From assembly GCA_022264855.1 (NCBI GenBank), contig JABYQU010000041.1:290874-354873 (forward strand): a stretch of DNA of 64,000 bases, read 5' to 3'. Position 1 is the first letter of the stretch; every line of letters begins with the position of its first letter. Positions 33,801 through 42,127 of the stretch are shown here, one piece after another. The notes under the pieces are model-generated. The model worked only from the letters and a program-made list of their open reading frames with translations, did no database searches and was not told the origin of the DNA. The translations under genes were made by a program, and so were the position numbers. This stretch comes from Lenzites betulinus. Lineage: Eukaryota > Basidiomycota > Agaricomycetes > Polyporales > Polyporaceae.

Positions 33801-34928
33801 TCCTTATTTCCGCCGTTCTCGGCCGCTGCAGCGAGCTTTGCCTGGCGCGCTTCCCACGCTTCGCCCTCAGCAATCCACTCGCCGACGGTGGGGTCGACCG
33901 TCGCGTGGACGATAGTCTGATCAAGATCGACGATGAGCGAGAGCTTGCGGGAGCTGAAGAGGTGTTGCGCGGTCTCTTGTTCGATTCGCTGAGCTTCTTC
34001 GAACGACACGGTTGGTCCGTTGGCGAGGTGCGTCATCTGGATCGACGCACGCGACGCGTCGGAGAAGCCGGTGTAGTCAAAGCTGGAGAGAGGGCGTGTT
34101 AACGTAAGCGCAGTGGGAAACAAGACCAGCGGGGTACGGGTCATAATGCGTAGCATTTGGCTTCAGTCACTGGGCTGTCAAGGGCTGCAGAAGCTGCGAC
34201 CGACCCATCGGGTACATTGTATACATCTCACACGGCGTAGGCGGAAGGCAGAGAAAGCGGCCAAGTCCGTGCTCTGACCCGACGGCCAATCGACCAAGGC
34301 ACATCGGCCGTTGCGTACACCAATATCGAGGCGAGTATGTGAACATAACACGGTGTCTTCGACACCGAGACAAGGCCGCGCGACCGACCCATAGGGTACA
34401 AATACGGGTACATCTCACACTGCGTACACCGAGGACAGAGAAACCGGCCGGGTCCGTGCCCTAACCCGACGGCCAATCGTCCACGGCACATCGCTCGGTA
34501 AGCGAGTATGTGAACATGACACGGTCTGCGCCTTGGACCGAGACAACGCCGGACTACATTGACCGCAATGCTGCACGCGGGGGGAGCACGTACCTGGTCA
34601 TATCCTTCCCACAGAGGCAACAGAGCCCGCCGAGCTGAACACCATGTTTGCAGGGCTCGATGATGAGGACGGCGGGGGTGTCGCGCGCGCGTCGCTCGGA
34701 GACGGTGTCACCCTGCCTAAAGTTCCATTTAGTGAGCGTGCCCTCTATGGAGGCGTCCCATGTGCCGAAGCGGACTTCGGGTGGCGCGTCAGGGGACTTG
34801 TGTGTATATGAGTAGTCGAGGAGGCGGGTGCCGCGCTGTACGTCGGAACTGGAGCGCGCGGGGAGGGCGACGAGCTTGATGGGATAAGGAAGAGATGGTG
34901 GGAGATAGAGTTCTGTGGGTGAGGACAT
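30889..34928 (-). CDS. FCP1: RNA polymerase II CTD phosphatase FCP1
   Basis: Nuclear Ser/Thr phosphatase that strips phosphate from the Pol II C-terminal domain and recycles the polymerase. Order of parts: an N-terminal biotinyl-lipoyl-like and zinc segment (LIIEPCKHGVQLGGLCCLCG-KDMT), spliced to SFDYTGFSDASRASIQMTH; the catalytic motif LSLIVDLDQTIVHATVDPT (DxDxT) near 33940; FLQLMASKYEMHVYTMGTRAYA; VIIDDRADVWEWSPNLVKVVP spliced to YDFFVGIGDIN; an acidic Ala/Glu-rich linker; a BRCT domain (CHILFSSVIPLDTRPEATE ... ITHVVAAK ... KVVWLAWFTDSV); and an acidic C-tail with TPRKKRKRLR. About 900 residues. Two introns are abnormally long (34083-34593 and 32837-33229) and carry repeats, listed separately. 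It is divergent from an SDR gene. Confidence 0.95.
32907..33162. mobile_element. MITE-like insertion inside an FCP1 intron
   Basis: Sits in the 393-nt FCP1 intron 32837-33229. Ends are GCAAAACAC (from 32911) and its complement GTGTTTTGC (to 33159), with further inverted similarity inside (AATGT/CTG and GGAAGCTCCTGG against CTAGGAGCTTCC). TCA occurs immediately outside both ends, a possible 3-bp target duplication. There is no ORF. Removing about 250 bp would leave an intron of roughly 140 nt. Confidence 0.6.
34196..34556. repeat. Tandem duplication (184-bp period) in FCP1 intron 1
   Basis: Copy A starts GCGACCGACCCATCGGGTAC at 34196 and copy B starts GCGACCGACCCATAGGGTAC at 34380. Shared landmarks are CATCTCACAC, GACAGAGAAA-CGGCC, CCCGACGGCCAATCG and GCGAGTATGTGAACAT-ACACGG. 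The copies differ by substitutions and small indels. They fill most of the 511-nt intron 34083-34593. Confidence 0.85.
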
Positions 34929-35299
34929 GGGCGTCGGCTAGAGAAGTGCGCGCTCAGGCGAATGTCCACGCAGAGAACTGCAGGAATACAGCAGGAAACA
35001 GTGCGCCCAATTATGTTACAGTTTCGTAGGACTTGCGCCGAGCTCGTCCGCACGTCCCGCTCCCCCGCGGCTGTTGGGCCTTGTTTGGCTCCCGCACTCG
35101 CTGGGCGCCGACGCCCGTTGGCGCCCCGTGCACATTGTACGTATGCATACTTGTGCATATATATATGGATCATGCCGGACAAATATGCGACACCGTTGAC
35201 TTGCTAGTCCACACCCCACTCGAGCTCACGTAGGCACCGTAAGGCAAGTACAAGCACCCGGCCGTCCATCTGCCGAGTTCTTACGGCAGCGCCAGCAGA
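34929..35299. promoter_or_regulatory. Bidirectional promoter, FCP1 / SDR 1
   Basis: 371-bp spacer between divergent genes. A TGCATATATATATGG tract near 35155-35168 could serve as a TATA element for the SDR gene, though it is about 135 nt from the ATG. Confidence 0.35.
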
Positions 35300-36315
35300 A
35301 TGTCAAGCAGCAAGTCCGTCGCTCTCGTCACCGGCTGCTCCAAAGGCGGCATCGGCTTTGCATTGTACGTTCTCGCCCACACTCAGTGATTAACGTTCTT
35401 CTCACACATCCATCAGCTGCGAGGAACTTGCCGCGCGGGGATGCGTCGTCTACGCCACAGCTCGCAGGCTCGAGGCTATGCAAGATTTCTCACACGAGAA
35501 CATCCACCTTTTGACGCTCGATGTTACTAGCGATGACAACGTGCGGGACGTCGTAAACACCATCATCGAACGCGAAGGACAAATAGACATCCTCGTCAAT
35601 AATGCTGGTGTAGGCACTACGGGTAGGTGTTTCCTTCTTACATTGCGTGGTGCCGCTTCTTACACATAGACACGCAGGCCCGGTCATAGATGTCCCCATG
35701 GAGGACATCATTGGCACCTTCAACACCAATGTCTTCTCGGTCATACGCATGGCCAAGGCAGTCATTCCCCACATGGCTTCCCGCAAAAGTGGCACCATAG
35801 TTAATATGGGCTCAATTCTCGGCGAGATGTAAGCCTTCTGCCCTCCTCTCTTTCAGAACTGCGTTCATAGTTGTCACAGTCCCATTCCTTGGGGAGGCAT
35901 CTACGCCGCTACAAAAGCCGCCATGCATACCATAACCGACACACTCTACATGGAGTGCACCCCCTTCAACATCAACGTCTTCCTGGTCTGCCCCGGAGGC
36001 GTGACTAGCAACATCGCCAATAACCACCGACCGCGCGTCAAGATCCCTGAAAACACCCTTTACGCTGACTACATCGACTCCATCATGGCTAAACTTGAGA
36101 TCAGCCAGGGGCCCAAATCGATGCCCACGAAGGAGCTCGCGCAGAGGGTGGTAGCCGCGACGCTGAGTCCCAAGCCGCCGCGGTACATGACGTTGGCGGC
36201 GAACTCTATGTACTACAGAATCTTCAAGTGGCTGCCGCGTGGGTGGGTGTTGAGGATGTTCTGGGATCGTTTCGGCGCTGTGGATGAAACGGCTGCCGAA
36301 AAGAAGCGCAAGTAG
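35300..36315 (+). CDS. Short-chain dehydrogenase/reductase, AYR1-like (copy 1)
   Basis: Classical SDR of about 280 residues in four exons. The cofactor motif TGCSKGGIG sits at the N-terminus (MSSSKSVALVTGCS...). The Arg pair in ATARRLEAM suggests NADP(H) preference. LTLDVTSDDN, ILVNNAGVG (NNAG), SGTIVNMGSILGE (catalytic Ser region) and IYAATKAAMH (YxxxK active site) follow in order. The C-terminus, FKWLPRGWVLRMFWDRFG, is amphipathic or membrane-associated and resembles Ayr1-type 1-acyl-DHAP reductases, so it may act at the ER or lipid droplets. The neighbour at 36853 is a tandem paralogue. The exact substrate is not known. Confidence 0.9.
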
Positions 36316-36852
36316 TATATGCGTGCCGCTTTATTTCATGCTGTCATTGAAGACTCTACGCCCGTGTTATCACCCCTTCCTGCAGGTTCCATACCAAGTC
36401 TTCTATCGCGCGCTTGTGGTGTCACCGACAAGTTCACCGAGCCCGTCGGTGTCAAATTCGGGGTCAAATTCCGCAAATCCCGACTTCCTCGCAGGTTCCC
36501 GAGTGTCGCTATATTACACACCTTCGCAAAACGCCCAAGCATCCTGCAGTTGAAGAAAGCGGTACTCCCGTGCTGAGAGTAACCGACCAAAATTGCCTGT
36601 TTGAGTCCGCGTGCCTTATGCCTCGGGCATGCCATGGGATCCCCGAGACTTGGGTGATCGGTCGAGTTCCTCCACACCCACGCACTCACTCGGGGACGCT
36701 CCCGAAAGTTCCGCGGAGCTTAAAGAGGGAGCTCAAACTAGAACCTAGGCAGGTATATAATGGATACGGCGTTCGGGGGACATGTTGTAGACTATTACCC
36801 CTGTTTGCCGCGATATCTTCCTGACGGTCGTAGATTCTGAACGGTATTCAAG
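36316..36852. other. Intergenic between tandem SDR genes
   Basis: 537 bp holding the terminator of copy 1 and promoter of copy 2. A TATATAA-like motif (GGTATATAATGG near 36751) lies about 100 nt upstream of copy 2. No other gene seen. Confidence 0.45.
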
Positions 36853-37895
36853 ATGGGATCTGCTACGCAAAATGTCGTACTTGTGACGGGTTGCTCTGAG
36901 GGCGGTATTGGATTCTCATTGTGAGTGAATTTATACATTAGTGCTTGAAACGATTCGAACTAACCGTTGAACAGATGCAAGGAGTTCGCATCTCAAGGCT
37001 GCAAGGTCTACGCCTCTGCGCGGCGCGTTGAGGCAATGGCGAACCTGACGGACGCGAACATCGAGAAAATCCGACTCGATATCACGGACGACGTGGGAGT
37101 CAAGGCTGCAGTCGACAGTATTGTCGAAAAGGAAGGCCGCATCGACGTCCTCGTCAACAACGCCGGCATGACTTGTTCAGGTGAGCATACTCAGCTCATT
37201 GCCTCGTCAATTTGCTGAAATATTGCTCGATAACTCTGCAGGTCCCGTAGCCGAGGTCAGTTTGGAGCGCATACAGCAGACGTACAACACGAACGTCTTC
37301 GGTATCATCCGCACCTCACGCGCCGTCATCCCGCACATGGCCGCGCGCAAGAGCGGGACGATCGTCAACATTGGCTCCGTCGTCGGCGAGATGTAAGAAA
37401 CCCCCTCCCTTACTCGGTCCAGGCTGCGTCATGCTCAACTCAACTTGCCCGCCCAGCCCTGTGCCCTTTGCCGGGATCTACGCGTCCACCAAGGCGGCCG
37501 TGCACTCACTCACTCAAGCCCTTTACATGGAGTGCCTCCCGCTTGGAATCGCGGTCGTGCTCGTCGGCGCAGGCGGCGCGCGCACGAACATTGTCAAGAA
37601 CATGGACGCGCAGGTGAACGGCAGCCCGCCCTCCTCCGCGCTCTACCCCGAGTACGAGGGCGTGATCGCCGCGGAGTTCGACCCCGCGCGAGCGGCGAGC
37701 GCGATGCTCCCGGAGGATGTCGCGCGCGTTATCGTGCGCAAGAGCTTGGCGAGTGCGCCGGAGCGGTATGTCTCGGTCGGGAGCGGCGCGACCGCGATGG
37801 GCGTGATGACATGGCTGCCGCGCGGGTGGGTGTTGCGGTTCTTGTGGGGACAGCTTGCGGAGAAGAAGAAGGCGGAGCTGGCGAAGACCAAGTAA
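36853..37895 (+). CDS. Short-chain dehydrogenase/reductase, AYR1-like (copy 2)
   Basis: Paralogue of the gene just upstream, in the same orientation, with the same four-exon layout and introns at the same motifs (after GGIGFSL, after NNAGMTCSG, after VGEM). Motifs are TGCSEGGIG, SARRVEAM, VLVNNAGM, SGTIVNIGSVVGE and IYASTKAAVH. The segment after the active site reads VLVGAGGARTN where copy 1 has LVCPGGVTSN, so the usual PGG turn is altered and substrate handling may differ. It shares the C-terminal TWLPRGWVLRFLWG with copy 1. The length of about 285 residues is normal. It probably arose by local duplication. Confidence 0.9.
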
Positions 37896-38252
37896 ACCTT
37901 GGTAAGAATAACGCTCGATTTATCTTGCATGTGGTGTATTCCGGACTAGTGAGCTTCGGCAGCTCCGTGTGTCCTGCTCCATTAATATTCTCCCTATTGA
38001 CGACTTAGATCTTTGTATCGTTGATATAAAATAGCTCTATTTGAACGATGCATGCTGTCGGTAGTGAGAAAAAGCCGGTAGTGCATAAATTGGAAGTAAG
38101 AGTCGAACTACGAGACTTGCCATCCTGGTCGCCGTTGGTTCCCGAAGCGGTTGGAAGCGCGGTGTCGCGTCGCGTCCCAGCGCCTTCCAACAGCCACCCA
38201 ACCCTTCCACCCCATCTCCCGTCCATTCCTATCCTCTACTTACATACGTACA
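37896..38252. other. Intergenic, SDR 2 to EF-hand gene
   Basis: 357 bp with the SDR 3' flank and the EF-hand gene promoter. Nothing else recognised. Confidence 0.45.
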
Positions 38253-39091
38253 ATGTCGCGGTACCCATACGGTCTCTCGCCGCTCTCGCCCGACATCACG
38301 CCCACAAGTAGCCCGAGCAAGCTCACAAAGTCGCAGAAGAGCCGGGCGCGGCGCGAGCCGTCCGGCGTGTTCTCGCTCTTCTCCCCGCCGCAGATCCAAC
38401 AGTTCCGCGAGGCGTTCGCGCTCATCGACCACGACGGCGACGGCATCGTGTCCGAGCAGGATCTGAAGCACATATTCAGCAGTCTCGGTGCGTCTTCATC
38501 CTGCGTTCCTTCCCTGGACCGTGCTGCAAGGAGTGCATTGAACCACCGATGGACGGACGGGTTGCAATGGAACAACGAGAAGCTGACATATGAACGGCAT
38601 CATACTAGGCATATCACCTTCACGCTCTACGGTTGATCAACTACTCGCCGACCGCCCCGGCGACCGACGCGGCTCGCTCGGCGGGAGCGGCTCACACTCG
38701 CGCTTCGCGTCCGCGGAGTCGGACAGCGGGAACGACCGCGGGATCACGTTCCCGATGTTCCTTACGATGATGGGCGAGCACCTGTACGACTTTGACGCGG
38801 AGCAGGAGCTGCTGCAGGCGTTCGAGTGCTTCGACGAGACCGACTCCGGGTTCGTCAAGTGCGACGAGATCCGGAAGTGGCTCGGGGATGTCGGCGAGCG
38901 GATGGACGAGCATGAGGTGCGTGTGTGACCTTCCGGTGGCCCGTGGTTGTTTATGGGGAGAGTCCTGACGCGGCGGGCAGATCGACAAGTTTCTGAAGGG
39001 GCCGTTTACGCGGAATGGCCAGTTCAACTATCGAGAATGGATCAAGGTGCTCAGAATCAACACGGACAATGAAGAGACCGACTCTCAGTGA
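38253..39091 (+). CDS. RLC1: Myosin regulatory light chain-like EF-hand protein
   Basis: Three-exon calmodulin-superfamily protein of about 210 residues. A basic N-terminus (KSQKSRARREPSG) precedes VFSLFSPPQIQQFREAFALI, which matches the start of myosin regulatory light chains. The only canonical calcium loop is DHDGDGIVSEQD in EF-hand 1. Exon 2 holds ITFPMFLTMMGEHLYDFDAE, then the degenerate second-lobe hand AFECFDETDSGFVKCDEIRK, and exon 3 ends NGQFNYREWIKVLRIN. A Ser/Gly-rich insert (GDRRGSLGGSGSHSRFAS) of about 30 residues between EF-hand 1 and 2 is unusual. The expected role is binding the neck of type II myosin for cytokinesis and septation. Another calmodulin-like role is possible. Confidence 0.78.
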
Positions 39092-39318
39092 TGTATTTCC
39101 TGCTTTGCTGCGACGACGTATGATATGTGTATATCTTTCACGACCTCTTATGATCAAGGATACCCTCGCCCGCGTGCGCGGTGTGCATCATGCAGGAATT
39201 TGCTTTGCAATTGTCAAAGCTCCGGAGTATGGCGCGTGTGTTATACTGCATGTACATATGATACAGCTGCGTCACGGTGCGTCACTTCCTCTTTTTCTGA
39301 CATTCAACGAGCTCTAGG

Positions 39319-40850
39319 TTATGCCCATTCGCCTTCAAGAGGGTCGGCTGGAATCTTGTCAGTGTCCATAGCAAGTTCCTTCATGATTTCGCCTATGGTC
39401 TCCTTGCCCTCGTCGTTCTCGGCCTCTTCCAAAGCTATATGTTTGTTTCAGGCCAAGGCCCTCTCTAGACTGGTTTCTGAGACTCACCGTGCCCTCTGCC
39501 CTCTCCAAGACTTGTCTCCAGCCCCTGCTCTCCGCTTCTGGCTGCGATGAACAGTAGTTCCGCCCCTTCGTAGTCCAACAATTCACGCTGTTCCACAGAT
39601 GCGAATCTAAGGCCGTACGACTCCCTGCCCCTGCTCCCCCCTTTGCCAAACACTCCTTTCAGGAGCTCTTCTGGATACTCTGCACGCTTGCCTTTGGATA
39701 GTCCAACCTGGCCACGCCCAGAGGGAGGTGCGAGCGGGTTCTTGACCTGCAGCACGAAGGAGGAAGCCTTGTGAATCCCCAGTGTTTCCTGGACCTCGCC
39801 GAAGTGCTCGTCATCGGGATGCGAGAGGTGGTACCCAAAGTGCGTTTCCCGCTGAGAGGGCGTGCGCGCTGCCTCGTCGTTCACGATCGCGTATGCCCCG
39901 CGCGCGGCAAGACGTGCAGCGGCTTGGTGACGAGTTCCTAGGGTATCCGTCAGCGTCCGGCGGCAAGTTCTCGTCTTGGCTGTCAAACTGCAGCATACCT
40001 CTGGTCTTGGTCTCGTACTGCTTCGGGCCCAGACCCTCCTCGAGCTTCTTCAAGTCTTCTCCTACGGTACTCACCGTGGCCCAGAAAACTTGCTTGCGGC
40101 CACCGCCCTTCCCGCCTCCTCCCGCGTCCGGGTCTGGCAGCCCCTTTTTGCCAATCACGAGCAGGCGGAAGCGCTTCTTGCTCTGACCCTTCGGCTCGGG
40201 TGCTGGAACAGCGTCTGTGCCGCTTTCAATGAGGTTCATCTCCTGGTCGTCGTCGTCTTCGTCCCTGGAGTGGGCGTTGTTCATGCTGTCCGGGGCAGCG
40301 AATAGCGGCGGCCGCGGGACGAGGAGCATGTAGAAACGCTGCACCTCGTCGAGCGAGTGTGCTTCCTCCAACTCGACCTTGGGCCGGTAGAAGAAGTAGA
40401 TGTGGCCGCGCTCGATGGTACCTGCCGCATCCACATTCGTATAAGCCAACTGGACATTCCATGGACCCGCCCGAACAACATACCCGCCTGGTAAGTCCCC
40501 TGAGCGGGATGCGGCTTGGCAGGCGCGTCATCGTTGTCGGCGTCCGGTTCCACAACGTCGGATCCGTCCTGCGTGCGTCTGGCCCGTCCCTCCTGCACCG
40601 CCTCGACAGGTTCTGTCTTGACCTTCTTCGCCCGGGGTGCCTCTGAGTTCTCCTCAGTGTCGGGCTCGCGCTTCTCCCCGGCAGCATGCGCGGTTTCCTT
40701 GGGCTGTGCGTCCTTCTTGGGTGGCGGTGGTCTCTTTGTCGAGACAGGCTTCTTCGCCTTGGACGGTGGCTTGGTGCTGGTGGCGGTGCGCTTCTCGTCG
40801 GTGCGCAAGTTGCGCTTTTCGGCAGCTTCTTGGGCGCGGGTGGTGGGCAT
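39319..40850 (-). CDS. Conserved fungal protein of unknown function, nuclear-type N-terminus
   Basis: Four or more exons, about 440 residues. I do not recognise a named domain. The N-terminus (MPTTRAQEAAEKRNL...) is Lys/Pro-rich with KRPPPPKKD and APRAKKVKTEP, the latter like a nuclear localisation signal. A 62-nt intron joins TYQAG to TIERGHIYFFYRPKVELEEA. Next come DEVQRFYMLLVPRPPL, KKRFRLLVIGKKGLPDP, KQVFWATVSTVGEDLKKLEE and, after another intron, RHQAAARLAARGAYAIVN, THFGYHLSHPD, SSFVLQVKNPLAP and SYGLRFASVEQRELLDYEGAE. The last exon ends KIPADPLEGEWA-stop at 39319. The block layout is that of a globular beta-rich core. A chromatin or RNA role is only a guess from composition. Confidence 0.8.
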
Positions 40851-42127
40851 ATTGTGCTGTTCGACGCGGTTGTCGTATCCTGCGAAACTGGGGGATTTGA
40901 TGGTTAGGAAGCGAGCGGGAGCAGGAAGAGTGCAAGTTATATACCGCGACGGGGGCTTATGGGGATCCTGACGTCATTGGCATGTACTTACCGACGAGCG
41001 TGTCGCCCGCGGCGGCTCGGAGCGTACCGTGAGTCTCCGGACTCAAAATATTCTGAGCAGGAGACGTGTTATATTGGGTACGTGTGTTGTCTTATTATTT
41101 TCGATGGGTCCCAGAGGTAGATGGCATATCCGGAGATGGAGGGTAATATTGTACACAGAATACATCTTTTCGTTCGTCTTTCAGTCTCATACAAAAGGCC
41201 CCATAGATCGTACAAAGCTCAGCGAAACGTCACGACGTTACTTCGGAATGCCAGGGTGAGTCCCGCCATTCACAGACCCGGTGGAGGCGCACCGCTTCAG
41301 CAGGCCCTCACCGAACCACCGCCTGCCTTCCTGCGACGGCGTCTCCGACGCGCTCATCGACGTCGAGCGGGCGCTGCACAGGCAGTCAACACCATCCGCG
41401 GAGAGAGACGCGAAGGATGATTAGCATACATAGCCCCTCCTTCCCCACCGCTCTTCGCGGCCATCGCAGCCTCGTTCCCTTCAGGGCCGCCACCCGCGAT
41501 GTGGCTGGGACCTCCGCCGATCACACTGGCAGCAGCTGGGCTCGCTTCGATGGCGGTGCCGTCCTCGTCCAACATTCTCTCGAACTCCACCGCGGGGTCA
41601 TAGTAGAACTGTGCAAACGACATTGCAGGGCTCGAACAAATATCCTTCAGAGCAGGAGGATACCGAGGAGGCTCGGGCTCATGGGAGTGCGGATGCAAGA
41701 GGGCTAAGCGCCTGAGCGCTTAGTGTGCGGTACTCGTTCGAAGTAACGCCCTGAGCAGGCTGTGGCATGCTGAAATTCAACTTGGTACGACAGATTGCCC
41801 CGCCATAACCATACGACCGCGCAGACTGGCCTCGGCGTTACGTGTCCGTAGTCAGAGGGAGACCCCGTCATTACTTGGGTACAGATGTATGTAGGAATCA
41901 ACCTCACAGTGGTACGCTGAGGATGATATCTTTGTCGCAGAACCTCGCGGGCAATCCGACGTGGAATGTGGTGTTACCGCCGCAACGCGCGGTGATCCCG
42001 GGGGCTACGTACGTAACGTATATTTGGAATTCAATCCGTGTCTATGGGACGTGCACTCAGACGTTACCTACCAGGCAATTTTACAGTACTAGCCACTTCG
42101 ATCGGTCGTTGATGCAGTGGAATCTGG
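40851..42127. other. Intergenic with a possible gene fragment
   Basis: 1.3 kb between the unknown gene and the HET gene. It holds a perfect 8-bp palindrome CTAAGCGC-CTGA-GCGCTTAG at 41704-41723 and a possible small heat shock protein fragment, listed separately. No intact gene recognised. Confidence 0.45.
41354..41623 (-). pseudogene. Possible N-terminal fragment of a small heat shock protein gene
   Basis: The ORF starts MSFAQFYYDPAVEFERMLDE, similar in style to the beginnings of fungal Hsp20 proteins (short aromatic run, then DP..EF.R..DE). It continues into Gly/Ala-rich sequence (SHIAGGGPEGNEAAMAAKSG) and NHPSRLSPRM, then ends in TACAAPARRR without any alpha-crystallin domain. Downstream frames do not restore one. 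It is either a truncated relic or a chance resemblance. Confidence 0.3.
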
